A stretch of 64,000 bases of DNA, from the NCBI GenBank assembly GCA_036555325.1, contig DATBLQ010000026.1, positions 5,667 to 69,666 on the forward strand, in the 5' to 3' direction. Under the pieces are notes generated by a model that saw only the letters and a list, made by a program, of their open reading frames with translations, was not told where the DNA came from and made no database searches. A program made the translations under genes and the position numbers. Source of the DNA: DATBLQ01 sp036555325 (GTDB lineage Bacteria; Pseudomonadota; Alphaproteobacteria; Rhizobiales; Aestuariivirgaceae). Shown in pieces: positions 51,654-59,626 of this stretch (position 1 is the first letter of the stretch; every line of letters starts with the position of its first letter).

Positions 51654-52775
51654 ATGCCACTGTCGCTTGAACAATCTTTAAAACAGCAGGCGAAAGCCTT
51701 GGGATTTGACGTCTGTGGCATCGCCACACTCTCCTCTGATGCTGAGGCAGCGAGACGGCTGTCCGCCTTTCTAGCTGCCGGCCGCCATGGCGACATGCAA
51801 TGGCTCGCATCGACAGGCGAACGACGAAAGGACCCTTTGGCCCTGTGGCCCGCGGCCCGCTCCGCAATCATGCTGGGCATGAACTACACACCGAGCCTCG
51901 ATCCACTGGAACGCCTGAAGCAGGCTCATGTCGGAAACATGTCGGTCTATGCCCTGGGCGACGACTATCACACCATCATCAGGGGCAGACTGCAGCAGCT
52001 CGCCCGTCGCGTCGCGTTTGCCGCCTCGGCCGAAGTCAAGCTATTCGTCGACACCGCACCGCTGATGGAAAAGCCGTTGGCGCAAAAAGCCGGCATCGGC
52101 TGGCAAGGCAAGCACACCAATCTCGTATCGCGCCAGTTTGGGTCCTGGCTTTTCCTGGGCGCGGTGCTGACGACGGCCGAACTAACCCCCGACACGATGG
52201 AAGAAGATCATTGCGGTTCTTGTCGGGCCTGCCTGGACATTTGCCCCACCAACGCGTTCCCAGCCCCCTATCAGCTCGATGCGCGGCGTTGCATTTCCTA
52301 TCTCACGATTGAACACAAAGGACACATCGACGTCGAATTCCGCTCCGCCATTGGTAACCGGATTTTTGGCTGCGATGATTGTCTTGCCGTTTGTCCGTGG
52401 AACAAATTTGCAAGAACGGCAAGCGAGGCGAAGCTCCATGCTCGCTCCGACCTTGAAAACCCCACCCTCGCCGAATTGTTGACCCTTGACGATAGGGCCT
52501 TTAGGGCCAAGTTTTCCTCCTCCGCCGTAAAGCGAACAGGACGCAACCGTTTTGTGCGCAATGTTCTCATCGCTGCAGGCAATTCGAGGGATTCGCGGCT
52601 GAACCCGGTGATCATTCCCTTGCTCAAGGACGAATCGCCGCTCGTGCGGGCAATGGCGGTATGGGCCTTGTCCAAGCTCATGGACGCCGTCGACTTCGCC
52701 TCGCTGCGGAACTCCTATCGCCCGAGCGAAGCTGATGCTTTTGTGAACCTGGAGTGGGACAGACGTGCCGCCTGA
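51654..52775 (+). CDS. queG: Epoxyqueuosine reductase QueG
   Basis: 373 residues. It reduces epoxyqueuosine in tRNA to queuosine using cobalamin and two 4Fe-4S clusters. The ferredoxin-like Cys motifs CGSCRACLDICPTNAF and CDDCLAVCPWNKF are seen, with GFDVCGIATLSS at the start and a HEAT-like C-terminus (LIAAGNSRDSRLNPVIIPLL). ATG 51654 is used; a TTG at 51639 overlaps the previous stop. Confidence 0.96.
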   Translation: MPLSLEQSLKQQAKALGFDVCGIATLSSDAEAARRLSAFLAAGRHGDMQWLASTGERRKDPLALWPAARSAIMLGMNYTPSLDPLERLKQAHVGNMSVYALGDDYHTIIRGRLQQLARRVAFAASAEVKLFVDTAPLMEKPLAQKAGIGWQGKHTNLVSRQFGSWLFLGAVLTTAELTPDTMEEDHCGSCRACLDICPTNAFPAPYQLDARRCISYLTIEHKGHIDVEFRSAIGNRIFGCDDCLAVCPWNKFARTASEAKLHARSDLENPTLAELLTLDDRAFRAKFSSSAVKRTGRNRFVRNVLIAAGNSRDSRLNPVIIPLLKDESPLVRAMAVWALSKLMDAVDFASLRNSYRPSEADAFVNLEWDRRAA

Positions 52776-52796
52776 CACTTTGTGTCTAGGCCGGGC

Positions 52797-53585
52797 TCAT
52801 CGCCCGGGAGGAGTCACCTTCAGCATGGTTTCAATTGTATCGATGATCAATTGAAGATCGCGCGGCGATGACAGCCGGTGATCGCCGCCTTTGATCAGCG
52901 TAAATGTTACATCATCGCCGGTGAGGCGACTGTAAAGCTTCAATCCGTGCATCCACGGAACATCCCCATCGCTTTCCCCGTGCAGAATCCGGACCGGAAA
53001 ATCAACTGCGATGCCGCGGTCGAGAATCAAATGCTTCCGCCCATCCTCGATCAACTTGCGGGTTATGATGTAGCCCTCTCCGTAGCTGGACGGCTCCAGC
53101 CACTGCCCTCGCATTTCGATCTCACCTCGCGCCGATGCCTCGAGGCCTGCCCACAGCAACGCCTCGGTCATGTCGGCGGCGGGCGCAATCAGGACCATGC
53201 CCTTGATGCGCGCAAGCTGCTCGGGCTGGTTGGCTTGAAGACTCCTGCTCAACAGCAGCGCCAGATACCCGCCCATGCTCGATGCGACGATGAGCTGCGG
53301 TCCATTCGCTACCGTGAGGAAGATCTGTTGGACATCCGCAAGCCAGTCGCTCAGGGTGAGATCGTGAAAATCTCCCGTCGATAATCCGTGCCCTGAATAA
53401 TCGAACCTGAGAAAGCGGCGCCCGGCAGCTTGTGCCGCCGCAGCAATCGCCCCCGCCTTGTTGCCCGCCATGTCTGATTTGAAGCCGCCGAGCCACAGGA
53501 TACCGATGCCGGGAGCATCCGGGTTTTCGTGCCTGAACGCCAGTCTTGTGCCGGCGGGCGTATTGAGGAACTCTACATCGCTCAG
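52797..53585 (-). CDS. Alpha/beta hydrolase
   Basis: About 262 residues. Alpha/beta-hydrolase features are WLGGFKSDMAGNKAGAIA, FLRFDYSGHGLSTGDF, the nucleophile elbow VASSMGGYLALLLS (Ser), RILHGESDGDVPW (Asp) and IKGGDHRLSS (His). It resembles serine esterases/lipases of the BAAT/palmitoyl-thioesterase-like group; the substrate is unknown. No ATG, GTG or TTG sits at the homologous N-terminus. CTG 53585 with AGGGAG six bases upstream is used; GTG 53648 is an alternative without a ribosome-binding site. It is divergent from infC. Confidence 0.85.
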   Translation of the reverse strand: MSDVEFLNTPAGTRLAFRHENPDAPGIGILWLGGFKSDMAGNKAGAIAAAAQAAGRRFLRFDYSGHGLSTGDFHDLTLSDWLADVQQIFLTVANGPQLIVASSMGGYLALLLSRSLQANQPEQLARIKGMVLIAPAADMTEALLWAGLEASARGEIEMRGQWLEPSSYGEGYIITRKLIEDGRKHLILDRGIAVDFPVRILHGESDGDVPWMHGLKLYSRLTGDDVTFTLIKGGDHRLSSPRDLQLIIDTIETMLKVTPPGR

Positions 53586-53700
53586 GGGGGATCTCCCTGG
53601 AATTTCGTTTTTCCGGGCCCGCTTTTTTAACGATAGTTGCCGAAACACGCCACTGAAACGGCAATCGTGCCTGCACCCGCGGGCAATGCTTGCTGCACGC

Positions 53701-53730
53701 TTGACTTCACGTGAGACTTCAACATGTATT
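53701..53730 (+). promoter_or_regulatory. Housekeeping promoter candidate for infC
   Basis: TTGACT (53701-53706) is followed at 18 bases by TGTATT (53725-53730), about 65 bases before infC. The -35 is near-consensus and the -10 is moderate. Confidence 0.3.
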
Positions 53731-53754
53731 AGGGTCTTACCAACCGGCTGAGAT

Positions 53755-53792
53755 TCTCGAGCCGCATCGAGAGTTTGCTGCCTCTGCAGAGG
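53755..53792 (+). promoter_or_regulatory. infC leader with two hairpins, the second covering the ribosome-binding site
   Basis: Hairpin 1 is TCTCGA (53755-53760) paired with TCGAGA (53767-53772). Hairpin 2 is CCTC (53781-53784), loop TGCA, GAGG (53789-53792); its 3' arm is the core of the infC Shine-Dalgarno sequence AGGAG (53790-53794). Folding would hide the site, so translation of infC may be controlled here. Confidence 0.45.
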
Positions 53793-53796
53793 AGAA

Positions 53797-54345
53797 TTGA
53801 ACATAAACCGCAAACCATTTGTCAAGGAACAGCGCCCCCGTGAGGACGGGCCGCGTGTCAATGAGAGGATAGACTCCCGCGAAATTCTTTTGATCAATGA
53901 AAAAGGCGAAAAAGTTGGGATTATGAGCCCCCAACAGGCCATGGCGCTGGCGGAGCAGGCAGGGCTCGATCTCGTCGAAATATCACCCGGAACGCAGCCG
54001 CCGGTCTGCAAGATCCTCGACTACGGGAAATACAAATATCAGGCGCAAAAAAAAGCCAACGAGGCGCGCAAAAAGCAAAAGATCATTGAGATCAAGGAAA
54101 TAAAGATTCGCCCCAACATCGATACCCATGACTATGGGGTGAAAATGAAAGCAATCAGAAGGTTTTTTGAAGAAGGCGACAAGGTTAAGGTCACGCTTCG
54201 CTTTCGCGGCCGCGAAATGGCCCATCAGGACATTGGCATGGAACTCCTGCAGCAGGTCAAGAAGGACACCGCGGAAATAGCCAAGGTGGAATCAGAACCG
54301 CGTTTCGAGGGCCGCCAGGTGGTTATGGTTCTTGCGCCCAAATAA
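53797..54345 (+). CDS. infC: Translation initiation factor IF-3
   Basis: 182 residues as read from TTG 53797. Seen: ILLINEKGEKVGIMSPQQAM (N domain), LDLVEISPGTQPPVCKILDYG with the linker, KKQKIIEIKEIKIRPNIDTHDY, FFEEGDKVKVTLRFRGREM and GRQVVMVLAPK. IF-3 checks the initiation codon and prevents subunit joining. The TTG is only two bases after AGGAG; an ATA at 53803 has ideal spacing of eight bases. infC genes often use rare start codons for self-control, so ATA is likely (180 residues). The usual partners rpmI-rplT are separated from it here by a transporter gene. Confidence 0.95.
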   Translation: MNINRKPFVKEQRPREDGPRVNERIDSREILLINEKGEKVGIMSPQQAMALAEQAGLDLVEISPGTQPPVCKILDYGKYKYQAQKKANEARKKQKIIEIKEIKIRPNIDTHDYGVKMKAIRRFFEEGDKVKVTLRFRGREMAHQDIGMELLQQVKKDTAEIAKVESEPRFEGRQVVMVLAPK

Positions 54346-54380
54346 GACCGACGAGACCGCTGGCTGCAAGGGGGCCGACA

Positions 54381-55331
54381 ATGTCAATTTCAAGCACTGT
54401 TCAAAAAACCGCCCCTAAGGAACAACTAGTTGCCCATGTCTTTCGTGGCATTGTTGCCATGGTGCTGGGCGTCTTTTTCTTTACCATCCAGGATCTCATC
54501 ATCAAGATGATCTCCGGTGGCTATCCGGTTCACGAAATAGTTTTCGTCCGCAGCTTCGCCGCTATTCTCATTATTGGAGTGATTGCCCGGTTTGATCAGG
54601 GTTTCGCCGGACTGAAAACGTCGCGGTTGGGACTGCACATTGCCCGCTCGATCGTCATGTTCGGCGCCTATACGCTCTACTACTTGGGTTTAGCCTCCTT
54701 GTCGCTTGCCGACACGACTGTGATTTCCTATGCCGCCCCATTTTTCATCGCCACCCTCGCCCTGGTGTTTCTAGGCGAGCGCGTCTCGACCGCACAGTGG
54801 GGGGCAATCGCCGTTGGGTTCTTGGGTGTACTGATTGTCATGCGCCCCGGCAGTGGGCTTTTCAACGCAGCCGCACTCTTGCCCTTGGCCGCCGCCATGC
54901 TTTACGCCGTCGCCCAGATGTTGGCCCGCTACATCGGGCGCACCGATACCGGATCGTCCCTGGCCTTTTATCTAACGATCGCGTTCGTAGTCTTGAGCGG
55001 TCTCTGCGGTATTGTTTTTCAGCTTCTGCCTCTGCCGGTCCTCGGCAATCCCAGTTTTGATTTTCTTGTTCGCCCATGGGCTTGGCCCACCAACTACGAT
55101 CTCGCTTTAATGCTTATCTGCGGTTTGGTGGCCTCCCTTGGCATCTATTGCCTCTCCCAGGCCTATCGGCTGGCTCCTGCGGCCCTCGTATCGTCGTTTG
55201 AATACAGCTCTATCCCGTGGGTGATCCTTTGGGGGGTGCTGTTCTTTGGACAATGGCCGACCCTGGCAACCATAGGCGGCGTCATATTGGTCGTCAGCTC
55301 CGGCCTCTTCATGTTGTGGAAGGCCGACTAG
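54381..55331 (+). CDS. EamA/DMT-family transporter
   Basis: 316 residues with ten predicted membrane helices in two EamA repeats: GIVAMVLGVFFFTIQDLIIK with VHEIVFVRSFAAILIIGV in the first, and LGIYCLSQAYRLAPAALVSSFEYSSIPW with WGVLFFGQW in the second. It is a drug/metabolite exporter of unknown substrate. Its position between infC and rpmI is unusual, as these are normally adjacent, which suggests an insertion into the infC-rpmI-rplT cluster. Confidence 0.88.
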   Translation: MSISSTVQKTAPKEQLVAHVFRGIVAMVLGVFFFTIQDLIIKMISGGYPVHEIVFVRSFAAILIIGVIARFDQGFAGLKTSRLGLHIARSIVMFGAYTLYYLGLASLSLADTTVISYAAPFFIATLALVFLGERVSTAQWGAIAVGFLGVLIVMRPGSGLFNAAALLPLAAAMLYAVAQMLARYIGRTDTGSSLAFYLTIAFVVLSGLCGIVFQLLPLPVLGNPSFDFLVRPWAWPTNYDLALMLICGLVASLGIYCLSQAYRLAPAALVSSFEYSSIPWVILWGVLFFGQWPTLATIGGVILVVSSGLFMLWKAD

Positions 55332-55344
55332 CGTCTACCCGACC

Positions 55345-55373
55345 TTGCATTTGGTCATGTGGCACTCTATAAC
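55345..55373 (+). promoter_or_regulatory. Housekeeping promoter for rpmI-rplT
   Basis: TTGCAT (55345-55350), a 17-base spacer and TATAAC (55368-55373) make a good sigma-70-type promoter. It begins just after the transporter stop and about 125 bases before rpmI, which leaves room for a structured leader. Confidence 0.6.
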
Positions 55374-55384
55374 GCGCGGGCTTT

Positions 55385-55445
55385 GAGCCGCCCGGCAGGG
55401 CATGCCGTGGCGGCTCTTAATGCTTGGCTCTTTGCTTCAAGAGCC
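55385..55445 (+). promoter_or_regulatory. Structured rpmI-rplT leader with alternative pairings
   Basis: Hairpin 1: GAGCCGCC (55385-55392) pairs with GGCGGCTC (55409-55416), extended inward by CGGCA/TGCCG, about 13 pairs. Hairpin 2: GGCTCTT (55426-55432) pairs with AAGAGCC (55439-55445). The sequence GGCTCTT also occurs at 55412-55418 inside hairpin 1, so AAGAGCC can pair with either copy. Known L20 autoregulation uses leader structures before rpmI-rplT; this one is not annotated by comparison. Confidence 0.5.
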
Positions 55446-55470
55446 ATCAACTCGTGAAGGAACAAGCAAA

Positions 55471-55671
55471 ATGCCCAAGATGAAGAACAAGTCATCCTGC
55501 AAGAAACGCTTCAGGATGACTGCAAGCGGCAGGATCCGCTCTACCCAGTCCGGCAAACGGCACGGCATGATCAAGCGCACCAACAGGCAAATCCGCAACC
55601 AGCGGGGCACGACAATTCTCTCGCCGGGTGACGAACGCCTGGTGAAGATCCACATGCCCTATGCCAGATAG
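55471..55671 (+). CDS. rpmI: 50S ribosomal protein L35
   Basis: 66 residues, very basic: PKMKNKSSCKKRFRMTASG, GKRHGMIKRTNRQIRNQRG, then LSPGDERLVKIHMPYAR. ATG 55471 follows AAGGA. It is 21 bases before rplT and preceded by a strong promoter and a structured leader. Confidence 0.97.
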   Translation: MPKMKNKSSCKKRFRMTASGRIRSTQSGKRHGMIKRTNRQIRNQRGTTILSPGDERLVKIHMPYAR

Positions 55672-55692
55672 CCGTCGTGAAGGGAGTGATCC

Positions 55693-56046
55693 ATGGCACG
55701 CGTTAAGCGTGGCGTAACCGCAAGGGCCCGCCACAAGAAAACCCTCAAAGCGGCAAAGGGCTATTATGGTCGCCGCAAGAACATTTATCGCGCCGCCGTG
55801 CAGGCGGTCGAGAGGGCCGGCCAATATGCCTATCGCGACAGGCGTCGCAAGAAGCGCAATTTCCGCTCTCTGTGGATCCAGCGCATCAACGCCGCTGCCC
55901 GCGATCTTGGACTGACCTATGGTCGATTTATCAACGGGCTCGGCAAAGCCGGTATCGAGATCGACAGGAAAATACTCGCCGATCTCGCCGTTCGCGAGCC
56001 CCAGGCGTTCGCTTCGCTTGTGGAAAAGGCAAAAGCCGCTCTTTAA
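55693..56046 (+). CDS. rplT: 50S ribosomal protein L20
   Basis: 117 residues: MARVKRGVTARARHKKTLKA, AKGYYGRRKNIYRAAVQAVE, RRRKKRNFRSLWIQRINAAA and LTYGRFINGLGKAGIEIDRK. It is needed for early assembly of the large subunit and is the usual repressor of its own operon through mRNA leader binding. Confidence 0.98.
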   Translation: MARVKRGVTARARHKKTLKAAKGYYGRRKNIYRAAVQAVERAGQYAYRDRRRKKRNFRSLWIQRINAAARDLGLTYGRFINGLGKAGIEIDRKILADLAVREPQAFASLVEKAKAAL

Positions 56047-56124
56047 TCGCGCACTTTTCAAGCCGCATTGCCGGGCCTTCGGGTAGCTTCAAGCCGCCTG
56101 GAGTCTCGGTTTTTTGAGGATCGC

Positions 56125-57201
56125 ATGAATACCACCAACCAGAGCCTCGAAACCGAAATTTTGAGTGCTATCGCCGCCGCGCCGGACGAAGCGAGCCTTG
56201 AGCAACTGCGCATCGCGAGCCTTGGCAAGAAAGGCTCGATTTCCGAGCAGATGAAAACTCTTGCCGCGCTGGAGCCCGAGGAGCGACGCACGCTTGGGGC
56301 AGAGCTGAACCAGCTCAAGAGCAAGGTCGCCTTGGCCATTGCTGAAAAGAAGCGGGCTTTGGGCCGCGTCAGTCTCGAGCAGCGTCTGAAACAGGAAGGC
56401 AGCGATGTAACTCTTCCGGCTCGGACAGAAGTATTGGGCTCGATTCATCCAGTCAGTCACACCTGGGAGGAGGTGGTTCAGATCTGGGGTGATTTGGGTT
56501 TTGCCGTCGCCGAAGGGCCTCATATCGAAGATGATTTCCATAACTTTGGCGCGCTCAATATGCCGCCCGAGCACCCCGCCCGTCAGGAGCACGACACGTT
56601 CTATTTCAATGAAAAAGCAGATGGTACCCGCATGGTCCTGCGCACCCATACGAGCCCGGTGCAGATAAGGACCATGCTGTCCTCCAAGCCGCCTATTCGC
56701 ATTATCGCGCCGGGGCGAACTTTTCGCTGCGACAGCGATCAGACGCACACGCCCATGTTCCATCAGATCGAGGGTCTGATGATCGACGAGCAGACCCATT
56801 TGGGTCATCTCAAATGGGTATTGAGCGAGTTCTGCAAGGCGTTCTTCGAATTGGATCAAGTCAAGATGCGTTTCCGCGCTTCGCATTTCCCATTTACTGA
56901 GCCTTCCATGGAAGTGGACATCAACTGCTCCTGGGAGGGAGGCCAGGTAAAGATCGGGCAGGGCGATTCCTGGCTTGAAATTTTGGGGTCCGGAATGGTC
57001 CATCCCAACGTATTGAAGGCTGGCGGCATTGATCCCGATCGTTATCAGGGCTGGGCCTTTGGCATGGGCCTCGATCGGATCGCCATGCTCAAATATGGTA
57101 TTCCAGATTTGCGCGCCTTCTTCGAAGCCGACCTCCGCTGGCTGCGTCACTATGGATTTAGCGCCATCGACGTGCCAACCCTCGCCGGAGGGCTTTCATG
57201 A
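56125..57201 (+). CDS. pheS: Phenylalanine-tRNA ligase alpha subunit
   Basis: 358 residues. An N-terminal coiled-coil arm (about 1-90) is followed by the class II catalytic core: HPVSHTWEEVVQIWGDLGF, FNFGALNMPPEHPAR-type motif (here H-N-F-G-A-L-N-M-P), RTHTSPVQIRTM (motif 2 region), FRCDSDQTHTPMFHQIEGL, and GMGLDRIAMLKYGIPDLR (motif 3). ATG 56125 (MNTTNQSLE) is used. It overlaps pheT by four bases. Confidence 0.97.
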   Translation: MNTTNQSLETEILSAIAAAPDEASLEQLRIASLGKKGSISEQMKTLAALEPEERRTLGAELNQLKSKVALAIAEKKRALGRVSLEQRLKQEGSDVTLPARTEVLGSIHPVSHTWEEVVQIWGDLGFAVAEGPHIEDDFHNFGALNMPPEHPARQEHDTFYFNEKADGTRMVLRTHTSPVQIRTMLSSKPPIRIIAPGRTFRCDSDQTHTPMFHQIEGLMIDEQTHLGHLKWVLSEFCKAFFELDQVKMRFRASHFPFTEPSMEVDINCSWEGGQVKIGQGDSWLEILGSGMVHPNVLKAGGIDPDRYQGWAFGMGLDRIAMLKYGIPDLRAFFEADLRWLRHYGFSAIDVPTLAGGLS

Positions 57202-59606
57202 AATTCACCTTGTCATGGCTCAAGGAGCATCTGGCGACCGATGCTACGCTGCAGGAGATCGTTAACAGTTTGATTGGCATTGGTCTCGAAGTGGAAGATG
57301 TCATCGACCGAGCCGAAAAGCTTGCACCCTTCAAGGTGGCGAAAGTCAAAAAGGCCGAGAAGCATCCCAATGCGGATCGCTTGAGCGTCTGTCTTGTGGA
57401 AACTGCCGAAGGCGATGTGCAGGTGGTATGTGGCGCCCCAAATGCGCGCACCGGCATGACCGGCATTTTCGTTCACCCCGGGACCCATATACCAGGCACC
57501 GGCATCGATCTTGAGCGCGGCGTCATCCGCGGGGTTGAATCGAACGGCATGCTGGTGTCCGAGCGTGAGCTGATGATCTCCGATGATCACGAGGGGATCA
57601 TCGATTTGCCCGATCACTTTCCGGTGGGCACCCCTGCCGCAGTCGCGCTCGGTCTCGACGATCCCATGATTTATATCAAGGTCACTCCCAACCGTCCGGA
57701 TGCCTTGGGCGTTCGCGGCATCGCCCGTGATCTTGCAGCCAAGGGAATAGGCACCCTCGTACCGCTCGAAACAAGGTCGGTGCAGCCGTCGTTCAAGTCT
57801 CCGCTCGATGTCGAGCTTCGTTTCGAACGATCCGATGCTGCGCCCTGCCCGCTATTCATTGGCCGCTATTTCAAGGGTGTCGGCAACGCTCCCTCGCCCG
57901 CTTGGCTGAAGCAGCGCTTAACGGCCATTGGCTTGCGGCCGATTTCAGCTCTCGTCGATATCACCAACTACATCACCATCACATACAATCGTCCGCTGCA
58001 TGTCTTCGACGCCGACAAGCTTGACGGACCGGTGCATGCCCGATTGGCAGAGGAGGGGGAGCAAATTCTGGCTCTCGACGGGCGCACCTACACGCTCGAC
58101 TCGACCATGACCGTCATAGCCGATGCGAAAGGCGCCCAAGGTATCGCCGGTATTATCGGAGGCGAGAACACGAGTTGCACCCCGCAGACCGTCAATGTCT
58201 TTCTCGAAGTCGCCTTGTTCGATCCCCTTCGCACCGCTGCCACCGGCCGCAAGCTCGGCATCAATTCCGATGCGCGCTATCGCTTCGAACGCGGTGTCGA
58301 TCCGGCCTTTGTCGCCCCCGGCGCGGAAATCGCCTCGCGGATGATCTTGGATTTGTGCGGTGGCGAAGCTTCCGATCTTGTCGTCGCAGGTGCAGCACCG
58401 GATTGGCGCCGCAGCTACACCTTGAGGAAATCCCGGGTCAAGTCGCTTGCCGGCATCGACGTGCCGATTCCCGAGCAGAAGCGCATACTCGCGGCTCTGG
58501 GCTTTGATGTAGCCGAGGCCGTGGCGGGATTCTCCTGCAAGGTTCCAAGTTGGCGTCCCGATATCCAGGGCGAGCCCGACCTCGTCGAGGAAGTCTGCCG
58601 CATCGTCGGCCTCGACAACATCCCGCCGCAACCCTTGGCGAGGCCGCATGCTGTGGCAAGACCGGTGCTCAGCAGCTTGCAGAAAAAAACGATCGTCGCA
58701 AGGCGCAGGCTCGCTGCGCGTGGCCTCAGTGAAGCGGTGACTTGGTCGTTCCTGCCTGCATCGCACGCTGCCATGTTTGCTGGCGGCAAGCGCAATGACG
58801 CGCTTATTCTTGCCAATCCGATTTCCTCCGAACTAACCGATATGCGCCCCTCCCTGGTGCCCAACCTGCTTGCTGCCGCCAGTCGCAACTATGCGCGTGG
58901 CTTTGACAGCATCGCCCTCTTCGAGGTTGGCGAGGTCTATGCGGGCGACCGGCCCCAGGATGAAGCCCTTCGCGCCGCAGGTTTGAGACGCGGCCCCAAC
59001 CACGAGCGCCACTGGTTGAGCAGACAGCGCCCTGTCGATGTTTTCGACGCCAAGGCCGATGCATTGGCCGTGCTTGAGGCCTGTGGCGCTCCGGTTCAGA
59101 GTCTGCAGGTGGCAGCCGAAGCTCCCGATTGGCTGCATCCGGGCCGTGCCGGGACTATCCGACTTGGTCCGAAAAACCCTTTGGCGGTCTTCGGCGAGGT
59201 GCACCCGCTTGTGCTTGAGGCCTTCGAACTTAGGGGACCTGCAGTGGCTTTCGAGATCACCCTCAGCTCAATTCCCGTGTCGCGATCGAAGTCTTCAGCG
59301 CGCGCCGCCTTCAATGCGTCCGACCTCATGCCTGTCTCCCGTGACTTTGCCTTTGTCGTGGATGAAACAGTCGCGGCGGATCGGATCCTCAAAGCGGTAC
59401 GCGGCGCCGACAAGTCGATGATTGGCGACGCAACGATTTTCGATGTCTTCGCCGGCGGGACATTTCCGCCCGGCAAGAAATCCGTGGCCGTAGCCGTGAC
59501 GCTTCAGCCTCGCGACCGGACCCTGACCGATGCGGAGATCGAAACCATCTCTCAAAAAATCATATCCGAAGTAGCAAGAGCAACGGGCGCAACGTTGAGA
59601 AGCTAA
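57198..59606 (+). CDS. pheT: Phenylalanine-tRNA ligase beta subunit
   Basis: 802 residues: MKFTLSWLKEHL, a tRNA-binding EMAP-like domain (KVKKAEKHPNADRLSVC, VVCGAPNARTGM), the B3/B4 editing domain, B5, the catalytic-like core (WRPDIQGEPDLVEEVCRI) and a C-terminal FDX-ACB domain (SRDFAFVVDETVAADRIL). It forms the alpha2-beta2 enzyme with PheS and clears mischarged Tyr. Confidence 0.98.
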   Translation: MKFTLSWLKEHLATDATLQEIVNSLIGIGLEVEDVIDRAEKLAPFKVAKVKKAEKHPNADRLSVCLVETAEGDVQVVCGAPNARTGMTGIFVHPGTHIPGTGIDLERGVIRGVESNGMLVSERELMISDDHEGIIDLPDHFPVGTPAAVALGLDDPMIYIKVTPNRPDALGVRGIARDLAAKGIGTLVPLETRSVQPSFKSPLDVELRFERSDAAPCPLFIGRYFKGVGNAPSPAWLKQRLTAIGLRPISALVDITNYITITYNRPLHVFDADKLDGPVHARLAEEGEQILALDGRTYTLDSTMTVIADAKGAQGIAGIIGGENTSCTPQTVNVFLEVALFDPLRTAATGRKLGINSDARYRFERGVDPAFVAPGAEIASRMILDLCGGEASDLVVAGAAPDWRRSYTLRKSRVKSLAGIDVPIPEQKRILAALGFDVAEAVAGFSCKVPSWRPDIQGEPDLVEEVCRIVGLDNIPPQPLARPHAVARPVLSSLQKKTIVARRRLAARGLSEAVTWSFLPASHAAMFAGGKRNDALILANPISSELTDMRPSLVPNLLAAASRNYARGFDSIALFEVGEVYAGDRPQDEALRAAGLRRGPNHERHWLSRQRPVDVFDAKADALAVLEACGAPVQSLQVAAEAPDWLHPGRAGTIRLGPKNPLAVFGEVHPLVLEAFELRGPAVAFEITLSSIPVSRSKSSARAAFNASDLMPVSRDFAFVVDETVAADRILKAVRGADKSMIGDATIFDVFAGGTFPPGKKSVAVAVTLQPRDRTLTDAEIETISQKIISEVARATGATLRS

Positions 59607-59610
59607 GCTT

Positions 59611-59623
59611 GGGGCAGGGCCCC
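59611..59623 (+). terminator. Short GC hairpin between convergent pheT and mbfA
   Basis: GGGGC (59611-59615), loop AGG, GCCCC (59619-59623), then TATTTAT. It starts four bases after the pheT stop and is a plausible but short intrinsic terminator. Confidence 0.4.
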
Positions 59624-59626
59624 TAT

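Noticed and set aside
56047..56124. Attenuator before pheS (T-run at 56109)
   Set aside because: The only stems before the T-run are 3 bp, and no Phe-rich leader peptide was found.
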